From assembly GCA_015063725.1 (NCBI GenBank), contig SVTP01000015.1:1-51231 (forward strand): a stretch of 51,231 nt of DNA, read 5' to 3'. Under the pieces are notes generated by a model. It was not told the DNA's origin, ran no database searches, and saw only the letters and a list, made by a program, of their open reading frames with translations. Numbering within the stretch: position 1 is the first letter of the stretch; the number at the start of each line of letters is the position of its first letter. This DNA is from Oscillospiraceae bacterium. Its GTDB lineage: Bacteria > Bacillota > Clostridia > Oscillospirales > CAG-272. Positions 34,801 to 42,114 of this stretch are shown piece after piece. A program made the translations under genes and the position numbers.

Positions 34801-36385
34801 CGTGCAGGGACTTTACGTTTTTGAAGTACGGAGACTGTTGCTCCATATAGTTAAAGCCTGTTTCAACGGTTGCAATAAAGCGGTTGAACAGCTCTTGTCC
34901 AAAGTAACCGTTGGATGTGGGAGCGTCGCCTTGCTTAACAAACATAGACATTTGTCCGCCAATGCCGTTAACGCCGTCATAAGCATATTGGAAGAGAACT
35001 GCCCAACGGCCGTTGCCGCTCTTCCAGTTGCCGTTCTCTACACTGTCGCCAATGCGTGTACCCATTGGGAGCACCGCATAGGAAACACCGGTGGCTTCGT
35101 AGATCTTTTTAATGTTATCCCAAACGTGGATGTTTTTGTCGTCGGTGGTAAGACCGTGGTGGGTGATTTGCAGAATGCCGCTCTTGTAAGCGACCTCATC
35201 AAAGAGCTCCCAAGATCTCTTTGCTGCAAGATCGCCTGCGTCACCCATGCAAAGGAAGCCGGTTCCGCCGCCGTGAACATTGAAAATCAAGCTGGTGTTG
35301 TTGTAATAGGTCAGCTTGTTGTCAGGCGCCCACAAAACGTCAGGGGTATAGAGCATACTAACAGTTGCGTTGCCAAAGTAGTAGTTCAAGCCTGTGCGGG
35401 GATTGATGTAGGTTGCGTTGGGGTAAGCGGTTTTGCAAAGCTCGTGGAAAGCTTCCTCGCCTGCAAGTCCGCCGCCGGTGGCGGAGATATCCGTATTAAC
35501 GGGGAACTGATAGAGGAAGTAGTTGACCTCGGTTTTGTCGCCGTAGAGCGGAACAAAGTTATTCAGAACACCATCATGGTCGCCGTGACCGTGGGTAAAG
35601 ATCCAAGCCTCGATGATGTATTTATCATCCTCTGTCTTGGCGATGTCGAGTTTTGCAAGTGCGTTGTAAAGGTTTGTAGCACAGTCATCGTAGTAATAGC
35701 CACCGTCGATGATCATTGCGTTGCCGTTGGAAAGCTTGAAAACGTAGCACATACCGATCATGGGGTTGTCTACGGCTTCTCCTCTTGCAACACCGATCTG
35801 CACCATGGTCAGCGTGCCGCCGCCAGTGGATGCGTTCTTTTGCAGAACAGAAAGGGCTGCCTCGTCAGCTGCTTCCCAGGTGATGCGCATTTCTTTTTCG
35901 GATGCGATCCAATAAAGCGTGACGAGTTCTTTTTGGTTGGAGAACAAAAGGGTTTCGATCTTAGCGCCCTCAACCATGTCTGCCGCAACCGCTACAAAGC
36001 CCTCTCTGGTGAATGCAGAAATGATCTCTTCCTTGTTGGAAACGTCGGAAAGGATGGCTTCATCGCAGCCAAACGTAGAGTTGAAAACAGCATCGGCGTT
36101 GAGCTCATCAACAATGGTTGCCGCCGTTTTTGTTGTAACAACAGGAGGCTTGGGCGGATCGTCCGGTCCGGGTGTGGTTTCGTCCGGAGGGGTATCCTCA
36201 GGAGTAGTCTCCTCAGGTGTAGTCTCCCCGGGAGTTGTACCCTCGGGGGTTGTTGCATCAGGAGTGGTTGCTTCGGAATCCGATTCTTCGCCGCGAATTT
36301 GTGCGAAGTTTTCTAAAAAATCGCAGGAAGAAAGCGTTGCCAAAAGCATTAAAGTTGCCAGAAACAGTGCAAGAATTCTTTTCAT
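31805..36385 (-). CDS. Giant lipoprotein with three tandem metallo-beta-lactamase-fold units
   Basis: A 1526-residue lipoprotein (lipobox LSSC, Cys21; anchor CDFLENFAQI; TTPE linker to ~80). Three homologous ~480-residue units follow. Each has a small N-terminal region (FxSTFG), an MBL-fold domain opening with IIDGG, the zinc motif, a late HHGL segment, and a C-terminal cap (GYNGIN-DNG-GLITY). Zinc motifs: unit 1 HGHGDH (265-270), unit 2 HGDGDH (762-767), unit 3 HGHGDH (1235-1240). Unit 2 therefore has Asp in place of the second metal-binding His. The arrangement resembles ComEC-associated or secreted MBL hydrolases; the substrate is unknown. It converges on the DUF4838 array and has a perfect promoter of its own. 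Confidence 0.85.
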   Translation of the reverse strand: MKRILALFLATLMLLATLSSCDFLENFAQIRGEESDSEATTPDATTPEGTTPGETTPEETTPEDTPPDETTPGPDDPPKPPVVTTKTAATIVDELNADAVFNSTFGCDEAILSDVSNKEEIISAFTREGFVAVAADMVEGAKIETLLFSNQKELVTLYWIASEKEMRITWEAADEAALSVLQKNASTGGGTLTMVQIGVARGEAVDNPMIGMCYVFKLSNGNAMIIDGGYYYDDCATNLYNALAKLDIAKTEDDKYIIEAWIFTHGHGDHDGVLNNFVPLYGDKTEVNYFLYQFPVNTDISATGGGLAGEEAFHELCKTAYPNATYINPRTGLNYYFGNATVSMLYTPDVLWAPDNKLTYYNNTSLIFNVHGGGTGFLCMGDAGDLAAKRSWELFDEVAYKSGILQITHHGLTTDDKNIHVWDNIKKIYEATGVSYAVLPMGTRIGDSVENGNWKSGNGRWAVLFQYAYDGVNGIGGQMSMFVKQGDAPTSNGYFGQELFNRFIATVETGFNYMEQQSPYFKNVKSLHGYNGINMIDNGDGLITYISSRDKTEMATVFLFAKGGVTVKKNEELSEWLKLPEFNAADIVATLNPTSVFESTFGNTEAVLQSPSGVKPVLDAFRNAEFALLNISTVDDAKFETFILSNEAELVTVYYRSSTKEVRIVWEKLDENILPLLSSNQTTNTGELTLVQVGVERGPGDTGNPMIGMCYVIKLSDGRAIIIDGGFNYENNADNLFGTLSRLGISKNADGQYMIAAWFFSHGDGDHIGIMTSMGSKYSEKIDVEYIIHQLPSNSLIAATSAKGETEFFERCKAIFPNAIFLTPHAGVQYFIGNAVIDMLYTPDLVWSSESKITYYNSTSIVFKVNGGGTSFLSTGDAGESAFKVLWESYEPIVFTCDMFQVPHHGLTTQNTEDGTGNYAAHGWTYMKKVFSATGAKYAILPMGDRNPSDSRNGRATVIIFWGSANCVISYFIDKDDKSLGAMSAENYQAFVDSVAAGTNTHKTYLGYNGINILDNGNGLITYMASNETNPMATVFSFANGTLTVLENEDLHKWLNTPVQTEERFESTFDSEMEIYTNVKSSELFTAPLVADGYKILDVTMIEGAKFETILLQKGTSLVTLYWFAESGDLRIAYDTIQESATAPLSPNEETGKGELIVAQVGVDVKEPGNQNSTENNPNIGLCYIFKLSNGHAIIIDGGFYYQSNADNIYKSLVSLDIAKDSNGKYVVEAWIFTHGHGDHNGATAFFFPSYSQKVDVKNFVYQLPTNKEISPTGAGYAGEEAFHELCKTTYPNANYINPRTGLTYYFGNAEVDMFHTPDFIWSHTDPIPDYNDSGIIFRITGGGVEGALFMGDSGEHPSTATVKNYDVSAFNSNIVQISHHGLNTQVNEGHEWRNMKVIYEGATAEYAFLPMGVAKPNVRSGRWSVLCGWGYTGKQASFVINTNDDDRGVDQTAWNTFVSGILDGSLEGETLLGYNGHNIIDNGQGRITYIHCSETDPMVTIMSFKDGKITVELNQELYDWFEETK

Positions 36386-36436
36386 TTTGGTTCTTTCCTT
36401 TCCGAAAAATTCCCTTTTTGGGGGAGGGTATGCCTT

Positions 36437-36465
36437 ATTATAGCAAACTTGAGAGGGTTTGTCAA
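36437..36465 (-). promoter_or_regulatory. Promoter of the MBL lipoprotein
   Basis: Minus-strand TTGACA (36465-36460), 17 bases, TATAAT (36442-36437) with an extended TG, about 50 bases upstream of the start. Confidence 0.85.
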
Positions 36466-36523
36466 TTTATTTCATTAAAAAAACATAGTTTTTTACTTTT
36501 GCGCCCCCCTGTTTGGCAAAAGC

Positions 36524-36551
36524 AAACAACGGGCGACCTAGGTCGCCCGTT
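36524..36551 (-). terminator. Terminator of the GH78 gene
   Basis: A perfect 24-bp palindrome, AACGGGCGACCT/AGGTCGCCCGTT (36528-36551), followed on the minus strand by GTTTGCTTTTG. Confidence 0.75.
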
Positions 36552-36556
36552 GCGAT

Positions 36557-38803
36557 TTATTTTCTTGAGAAGATGAATTTGCCGCTTGCGGCAGGCACGC
36601 AGTCCTTGCCGTTTACGGTGTAGCCGTTGGGGGCAATGACAAATCCGCTCGCGCCTGTGGGATAGGTCAGGTCGAGCTCGACCGTCTCCCCTCCCCTTTG
36701 CCATGCAACGCTCACACAGCCCGACGTCGCCTTGTGATATGCCTTGGCGTGGCAGAGCTCGGACGGAAATACGGGGCGTATATCGATATTTGCGGCATTT
36801 TTGAGGTCGGGATTGGGACGGATACCTGCAAAATATTCGATGAACAGAGCCGAAATGTCTCCCCAGAAGTGATGGTTACAAGAACCGTAAGGCTGACGAA
36901 CATTCTCTGCAAGCGTGGTCAGTCCGTCGGCGATCATCACACCGTAAGAGGGCGGATCGAGACGCGTTATCATTTTGACGGCGAGATCTTCATAACCGCT
37001 CTCGCAAAGCACACGGAAGATCACACGTCCGCCAAGAACGCCAACAGACATGTGATCGTCTTGCTTGTGAATTTCGTCAAGCAAGACAGCGAGAGCCTTT
37101 TCTTTTTCTTCTTCGTTATCACAAAGTCCGTAATAGATCGCCATTGCCGGAGCCGATTGATAGCCGTTGATAAAGCGCATGGTGTTGGTGTCCTCTAACA
37201 GATGCATGCGAATGGCGACTTTCATCTTTTTGGCAAAACGACGGCAGTAGGCAGCCTCCTCGGGCATTTCCATTCTGTCATAGAGATATGCCGCCTTGTT
37301 GGCAAGGTCATACGCAATGGTACTGTCGGTAAAAATAAGCGGCGTGGTGTGTTCGGGATTTGGGGTACACCAATCGCCAAGTCCGATCTCAAGCAGTCCG
37401 CGCTCGTCGAAACGGGTGGTCAGGTAGCGGAAATAGCGTATCATCGCCTCTTTTGCCACCTCTGCCACGCGCAGATCATCGCGCAGAACGGCGCAAAAAT
37501 ACGGCAGGTAAATCAGCACGCTATCCCATGCGGGACCGTTGCCCCAGTGGAACCCCCAACCGCCAGTGGGTACGATGCCGGGGAGCGCCCCTGCCTCGTT
37601 CATGGCGCGCACGATGCACTTTTCCCACATCAGATAGTTGTCCTCGGGCTCAAAGTTGAGGAGCGTCTGCTCGGCAGAAAGCGCCGCATCCGCCGTCCAA
37701 CCGTTCTTCTCGCGGTGAGGGCAATCGTTGGGAAAATGCTGGAAGTTGCCAAGCGTGGAGCGGCGTGTCATCTCTTGCAGCTTGTTGATGATTTCGTTGG
37801 AGCAAGAGAAATCGCCTCTGTCACCAAGAGAGGTGTTCATCACCACAGCGGTGAGCAGCTCGGGCGTTGCCTCGTTGGCTTCCACACCTGTGATAAAAGC
37901 ATATCGGAAGCCGTAGTAGGTAAAATGCGGAATGTAGGTTTCAACACCCTCCCCTCGGCAGGTATACTCGGTGCGTTGCACGTAGGGGTTCAGGTGTGCA
38001 AGATGCGGACGGTCAAACATAATGCTCTTGCGATACAGTCTGCCGTCCTCGATCAGCTCATCGTGGTCGATGACGATGTGCTGTCCCTTTTTGCCCTTGA
38101 TGGAAAGGCGCGTAAGTCCAACCAAATTCACACCAAAGTCATAAAGATAGCCGTCATCCACCGGCGTGACGGAGACCGCTTTTATCTCTTGCGTGGCAAC
38201 AATAGGACGGGCATCGCAAAACATAGCCTCGCCGCGATTGGTGGAGCGGTGAATAGAAGGCATCCAATCCGAGAGGTCACAGCCGGGCAAATTCCAGCTT
38301 GCAATCTCTTGGTTGGCATCGTATTTTTCGCCATAGCGCAGATCGTCAAATATGATGGGAGAGGGATGACCGATCAGGTTTTCGTCGGCTTCGATCACCG
38401 TTTTTTTGTCACCTGTTATCAGTTCCAGAGCAAACGCGAGTTTGGGAGCGGACAAAAAAGCCGTCTTGTCAAAATCCCAGATAAAGCCGCCAAAGCCGTT
38501 TTGCATACCGTTGCCAAGGATGAAGCCAAGGACGTTTTCGCCTACCACAAGCAGGTCGGTCACGTCGTAAGTATCATAAGGCAACACTTGGTCGGAGTTG
38601 ACGATGTAGGGGGAAAGATGCCCCTTTGTAATCTTTTTGCCGTTGACAAACAGCTCGTAAAAGCCGAGCGCGCAAATCGTCAGCTCTGCCTTTTTGGGGA
38701 GCACATCCACCACAAAATCGCGGCGCAGATAGGGTGCTGAAACCCAGTCATCCAAACGACAGGTCTTGCGCCCAAAGGATCTGAATTTTTGAGACAATAG
38801 CAT
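36557..38803 (-). CDS. GH78 alpha-L-rhamnosidase
   Basis: A 748-residue glycosidase without signal peptide, so predicted cytoplasmic. Residues ~25-135 are the N-terminal beta-sandwich (GFYELFVNGKKIT, LSPYIV). A second sandwich follows, then the (alpha/alpha)6 catalytic barrel from ~330. The diagnostic sequence DCPHREKNGWTADA (360-373) contains the catalytic Glu region of family 78. A C-terminal sandwich with GSCNHHFWG is also typical. The enzyme removes terminal alpha-L-rhamnose from glycans or plant glycosides. AAAGGAGG precedes the ATG. It is a single-gene unit with promoter and terminator. Confidence 0.93.
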   Translation of the reverse strand: MLLSQKFRSFGRKTCRLDDWVSAPYLRRDFVVDVLPKKAELTICALGFYELFVNGKKITKGHLSPYIVNSDQVLPYDTYDVTDLLVVGENVLGFILGNGMQNGFGGFIWDFDKTAFLSAPKLAFALELITGDKKTVIEADENLIGHPSPIIFDDLRYGEKYDANQEIASWNLPGCDLSDWMPSIHRSTNRGEAMFCDARPIVATQEIKAVSVTPVDDGYLYDFGVNLVGLTRLSIKGKKGQHIVIDHDELIEDGRLYRKSIMFDRPHLAHLNPYVQRTEYTCRGEGVETYIPHFTYYGFRYAFITGVEANEATPELLTAVVMNTSLGDRGDFSCSNEIINKLQEMTRRSTLGNFQHFPNDCPHREKNGWTADAALSAEQTLLNFEPEDNYLMWEKCIVRAMNEAGALPGIVPTGGWGFHWGNGPAWDSVLIYLPYFCAVLRDDLRVAEVAKEAMIRYFRYLTTRFDERGLLEIGLGDWCTPNPEHTTPLIFTDSTIAYDLANKAAYLYDRMEMPEEAAYCRRFAKKMKVAIRMHLLEDTNTMRFINGYQSAPAMAIYYGLCDNEEEKEKALAVLLDEIHKQDDHMSVGVLGGRVIFRVLCESGYEDLAVKMITRLDPPSYGVMIADGLTTLAENVRQPYGSCNHHFWGDISALFIEYFAGIRPNPDLKNAANIDIRPVFPSELCHAKAYHKATSGCVSVAWQRGGETVELDLTYPTGASGFVIAPNGYTVNGKDCVPAASGKFIFSRK

Positions 38804-38832
38804 CTTGAAAGCCCTCCTTTTCTCTTTGCTTT

Positions 38833-38861
38833 ATTATACCACTCCCCTACAAAAATGTCAA
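38833..38861 (-). promoter_or_regulatory. Promoter of the GH78 gene
   Basis: Minus-strand TTGACA (38861-38856), 17 bases, TATAAT (38838-38833), 30 bases before the start codon. Confidence 0.85.
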
Positions 38862-38879
38862 TCGGTTTTTGAAAAAGGA

Positions 38880-38907
38880 AAAGGCGACCTGCCCTACCGC
38901 AGGTCGC
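38880..38907 (-). terminator. Terminator of the DUF3737 gene
   Basis: Hairpin GCGACCTGC...GCAGGTCGC (38884-38907) followed on the minus strand by CTTTTCCTTTTT. Confidence 0.8.
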
Positions 38908-38926
38908 TTTTGATCGCCCTTGAAAA

Positions 38927-39763
38927 TCATTCTTGAATATACACAACACCCTTAGCTTGGGGATCATCCCAGATCTGCTCGCCACATTCGGGGACGGTGA
39001 TGGTTCCCGCACGGGGGTTTTTGATGCTGACAACGGGGGTAGTAACGGTTGCTTCTACCTCACTGCGCTCAAAGCAGAGGTCGGCATTCAGCATTTCGCA
39101 GTTGATCAGCTTGAGATTTTTGCAGTAGCAAAGCGGTTGCGTACCAACAATCTTGCAGTTCTCAAAGGTCACGTTCTCGCAATACCACGCAAGGTATTCC
39201 CCTTTGACGGTGCAGTTACGCAGGACGATGTTTTTGGCGTGCCAAAAAGCATCCTTGGTGTCAAAATAACAGTCCTCAAAAACCGAGTTTGTGATGTATT
39301 GGAAGGAGTATTTGCCCGTCAGGCGCACGTCTTTGAAGTTGAGACGCTCGGAGCGCATCATAAAATATTCGCCAACGACAGAACAATCCGTCATGGTGAT
39401 GCCGCGCACAAACCAACCGAACTCGGGGGAGATGATGTCGCAGCCTTGCATCTTGACGTCGGTGCATTCGCGCAGAGCCTTGATGCCGTGAAGAATGCTG
39501 TCACAGATGGTGACGTCCTCGCAGTACCACAGAGCCGCGCGACAAAGGGGCGTCATTTCGCTTTTTTCGATTTTTGCATGCACGTCATGCCAAAAAGGAT
39601 AGCGCAGGTTGAAGCTGCACCCGACTGCCTCGACATTGCGGCACTCCTTGAATGCGCTCTCCCCGTCGGCAGGACCGTCAAAGGTGCAGTCCTCTGTGCG
39701 GACACCGTCCAAGCCGTAAAGCGCGCGCTCTTCGTCAAACGTTTGATTTTGTATCAGTTTCAT
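38927..39763 (-). CDS. DUF3737 family right-handed beta-helix protein
   Basis: A 278-residue cytoplasmic protein beginning KLIQNQTFDEERALYGL, the characteristic opening of DUF3737. The rest is a run of irregular repeats of the type 'x-V-x-F-x-N-C-x-I/V-x-G' (CTFDGPADGESAFKEC, VTICDSILHGIKALREC, VRLTGKYSFQYITNSVFEDC, CTVKGEYLAWYCENVTFENC), typical of a pentapeptide-like or pectate-lyase-like beta helix. The family is common in gut Firmicutes and often lies near carbohydrate genes, but its function is not established. I start at the ATG at 39763, where family similarity begins; the 90 open codons upstream run into a dispersed repeat and are rejected. Confidence 0.88.
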   Translation of the reverse strand: MKLIQNQTFDEERALYGLDGVRTEDCTFDGPADGESAFKECRNVEAVGCSFNLRYPFWHDVHAKIEKSEMTPLCRAALWYCEDVTICDSILHGIKALRECTDVKMQGCDIISPEFGWFVRGITMTDCSVVGEYFMMRSERLNFKDVRLTGKYSFQYITNSVFEDCYFDTKDAFWHAKNIVLRNCTVKGEYLAWYCENVTFENCKIVGTQPLCYCKNLKLINCEMLNADLCFERSEVEATVTTPVVSIKNPRAGTITVPECGEQIWDDPQAKGVVYIQE

Positions 39764-39803
39764 TCTTGTTTCGCCTTCTCGCCTGTAAAAATTTTCTTGT
39801 TTT

Positions 39804-39832
39804 ATTATATCACATATTGACGAAGAAATCAA
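39804..39832 (-). promoter_or_regulatory. Promoter of the DUF3737 gene
   Basis: Minus-strand TTGATT (39832-39827), 17 bases, TATAAT (39809-39804), about 40 bases upstream of the chosen start, which supports that start. Confidence 0.8.
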
Positions 39833-39894
39833 GAGGGGTAGTGGATTTAGAAACAAATAGATTGAAACGGAAAAGTGCAGAGTGATAAGAGACT

Positions 39895-40210
39895 TGTAGG
39901 GGCGAAGAGATTGCTTGCAATCTCTTGGCGGCTTGCCGCCTTCCATTAGGTCGCCCGCCTTTATTTGCAGAAATTCTTTCGCTTTCTCGGGACGTCGAGG
40001 ACGTCGTCCCCTACCGCAACCACCGCAAATCAACTCTCTTAGCGACCAGGGTCTCGGTGGTCCCTGGGAGCTTGCGAAAGCAAAAGCGCGCCGTGTGGCG
40101 CGCGTCGACCGTCTATCCGTTTGTTGAGGTTTTCTTTTTGTTATTTTTGTGCGAGTGCTTTTTGAAGGGGGTGCAGGGGGAAACTTTTTCGCGAAAAAGT
40201 TTCCCCCTGC
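39895..40210 (+). repeat. Composite repeat, copy B (inverted relative to the copy at 8931)
   Basis: In plus-strand order: module TGTAGGGGCGAAGAGATTGC... (39895-39958), the 'gacgtcgagg' box, the structured core (about 40028-40117, with GCGCGCC-GTGT-GGCGCGC and CGACCGTCTATCCGT) and a hairpin at 40173-40210 (GCAGGGGGAAACTTTTT / AAAAAGTTTCCCCCTGC). It fills the ~450-base gap between DUF3737 and GH2; the hairpin lies just past the GH2 stop and can terminate that gene. A third, partial copy of the first module is at 50262-50326. Confidence 0.7.
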
Positions 40211-40216
40211 AATCTT

Positions 40217-41965
40217 TTATTCTATTACAGATTTTTTGCTAAAGATCCGCGCATACTTTTCGGCGGGGAATTTGAACTGACGGGTGTAGGTAAGAAGTCC
40301 GTTTTGCTCCTGCTCAACGTCGGTGAGCTGGGTGTAGCAGAAAGCAAAGAAGTGCGGATTTTCGAGGATGACATCGGTGAGCCCCTCGAGACGGGCAAAG
40401 AACTCATCCTCGCTCAAAACAGATGCACCGTAGCCCCAGCCTGCATTGTCTTGATCCATTACCCAACGAATGCCGCCGTATTCGCTCATAAATACAGGCA
40501 GCTCGGTCTTATAGACCTGCGCGTAGGGCTTTGTGCGGTAGAGTTGGTCTCGCGCGATGCCCTTGTCCATTTCGGCATAGTAGGAACGGAAGAGCGCAGG
40601 ATCCTGCTCGTAATCGTGCACGTCATGCACGTCGGTACGCGTTGTGGGGAGAGAACCGCTCGTTGCAACAACGGGACGGGTGGAGTCAAATGCCTTGGTG
40701 ACGTCATAAACGGCGTCGATCAGAGCGATGCTCTGCGGATGTCCGTTTCTGTCCCAGGTCTCATTGAAAGGACACCAGCCAATGACGGACGGGTGCGAGA
40801 AATCGCGCTCCATTTCCTCAAGCCACTCGGAAAGACAGTTTTCAAGATTGGCAAAATCGGTGTGGTCAAAGCCCCAGTTGCCTGCCTCTGCCCAAACCAT
40901 GTAGCCGAGCTTGTCGGCGTGGTAAAGGAAGCGAGGCTCAAACACCTTTTGGTGAAGTCTTGCGCCGTTAAAGCCGCAAGCCATCGAGGCTTCAATGTCA
41001 AACTTAAGAGCCTCGTCGGTGGGCGCGGTGATGATGCCCTCGGGGTTAAAGCCTTGGTCAAGGACGAAGCGACCGAAAACCGTCTTGCCATTGATCTGCA
41101 TGCCATCCTCTTTGGTCAGCTTGACCTCGCGCAAGCCAAAGTAGCCGTTCATTACGTCAACGGTGTCGCCGGACGAAAGCTCAAAAACGAGATCGTAAAG
41201 TCTGCCCTTGCCACACTCCCAAAGGTGCGCCTCGGCAAGGTCAATTTGGGCAAGTGCCACAGAGGATGCCATCTTGACGGTCGCCTCTCCCATCGGCTTG
41301 CCTTCGTAATAGGCTTTTATCGTGAGCGTGTCGTCGGTTTTGGTGCCTGCGGTCTTGGTCTCAATGACAACAGACGGGCCCGAAATGTTGGGGTAGACCT
41401 TGTAGGAGACAACGTGTGCCGCAGGAACTGCCTCAAGCCAAACGGTTTGCCAAATGCCTGTGGTGCGCGTGTAAAAACAGCCGTAGGAGTTCAGCTTTGT
41501 GGACTGCTTGCCCGCAAACTGCTTGCCCGAAAGAATATCATCCTCGGCATAAATTGTAATGTAATTTCCTTTTTCGCAAAGTGCGTCGGTGATATCATAA
41601 GAGAAGGATGTGTAGCCGCCCTTGTGCGGCTTTCCTACTGATTTGCCGTTGACAAACACACGGGTGGTGTGGTCGCAGGCGTCGATGTGCAAAAGGACGC
41701 GCATGCCGCTCCACTCGGTGGGGATCTCAATATTTCTGCGATACCAAACCGCATTCATAAAATCGGTGTGTCCAATGCCGGAGAGAACACTCTCGGGCGA
41801 GAACGGAACGGTGATCTTTTGGTCAAGGCTGTCTCTTGTGTAGAATTTCTTTTCCAGACCGACCTTGGCGTTGTCAATTTCAAAATCCCATACACCGTTG
41901 AGGTTTAACCAGTTTTTGCGGCATCTGTCGGGACGGGGGTGCTCACACCTTGGAATGTTGCTCAT
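40217..41965 (-). CDS. GH2 beta-glycosidase (beta-galactosidase/beta-glucuronidase type)
   Basis: A 582-residue enzyme without signal peptide. The sugar-binding jelly roll comes first (LNLNGVWDFEID, WYRRNIEIPTEWSGMRVLLHIDACDHTTRVFVNG), then the Ig-like domain (~180-285), then the TIM barrel (GFNPEGIITAPTDEALKFDIE, GFNGARLHQKV). The acid/base is Glu402 in PFNETWD and the nucleophile Glu495 in VFMSEYGGI. Its short length, near 600 residues, fits the beta-glucuronidase-like or small beta-galactosidase branch of GH2. I use the ATG at 41965, preceded by AAAGGAG, rather than an ATG nine codons upstream. Together with GH78 it suggests intracellular trimming of imported oligosaccharides. Confidence 0.92.
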   Translation of the reverse strand: MSNIPRCEHPRPDRCRKNWLNLNGVWDFEIDNAKVGLEKKFYTRDSLDQKITVPFSPESVLSGIGHTDFMNAVWYRRNIEIPTEWSGMRVLLHIDACDHTTRVFVNGKSVGKPHKGGYTSFSYDITDALCEKGNYITIYAEDDILSGKQFAGKQSTKLNSYGCFYTRTTGIWQTVWLEAVPAAHVVSYKVYPNISGPSVVIETKTAGTKTDDTLTIKAYYEGKPMGEATVKMASSVALAQIDLAEAHLWECGKGRLYDLVFELSSGDTVDVMNGYFGLREVKLTKEDGMQINGKTVFGRFVLDQGFNPEGIITAPTDEALKFDIEASMACGFNGARLHQKVFEPRFLYHADKLGYMVWAEAGNWGFDHTDFANLENCLSEWLEEMERDFSHPSVIGWCPFNETWDRNGHPQSIALIDAVYDVTKAFDSTRPVVATSGSLPTTRTDVHDVHDYEQDPALFRSYYAEMDKGIARDQLYRTKPYAQVYKTELPVFMSEYGGIRWVMDQDNAGWGYGASVLSEDEFFARLEGLTDVILENPHFFAFCYTQLTDVEQEQNGLLTYTRQFKFPAEKYARIFSKKSVIE

Positions 41966-42009
41966 GTTTTTTCTCCTTTGGGTTAATTGCAAATGCTTTT
42001 TCTGTGCTT

Positions 42010-42038
42010 ATTATACCATAAATGGTAGGGGGTGTCAA
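42010..42038 (-). promoter_or_regulatory. Promoter of the GH2 gene
   Basis: Minus-strand TTGACA (42038-42033), 17 bases, TATAAT (42015-42010), about 45 bases upstream of the start. Confidence 0.85.
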
Positions 42039-42058
42039 TATCGCGGACAAGATTTGCA

Positions 42059-42095
42059 AAAAGAAAGCCACAGAGACGGTTTGCATCTCTGCGGC
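42059..42095 (-). terminator. Terminator of the pilus operon
   Basis: Minus-strand hairpin GCCGCAGAGA...TCTCTGTGGC (42095-42067) followed by TTTCTTTTTG, 20 bases after the pilB stop. Confidence 0.85.
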
Positions 42096-42114
42096 TTTTG
42101 ATTTTTTGGATTGA

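Noticed and set aside
31838-36316. A ~1490-codon open frame on the plus strand opposite the MBL lipoprotein
   Set aside because: It mirrors the three repeats of the real gene, has no ribosome site, and its translation resembles no protein. It stays open only because the coding strand avoids codons whose complement is a stop.
38927-40033. N-terminally extended DUF3737 protein starting inside the composite repeat
   Set aside because: The extension is repeat-derived, crosses the promoter at 39804-39832, and family similarity starts at the ATG at 39763.
39915-40127. 70-codon open frame inside composite repeat B, with a matching one in copy A
   Set aside because: The frame is broken in the related tmcAL-leader copy, while the RNA stems are preserved, so coding is unlikely.
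37202-41641. Antisense open frames of 445-512 codons opposite GH78 and GH2
   Set aside because: The GH78 and GH2 frames have catalytic motifs, ribosome sites and promoters; the antisense frames have none.
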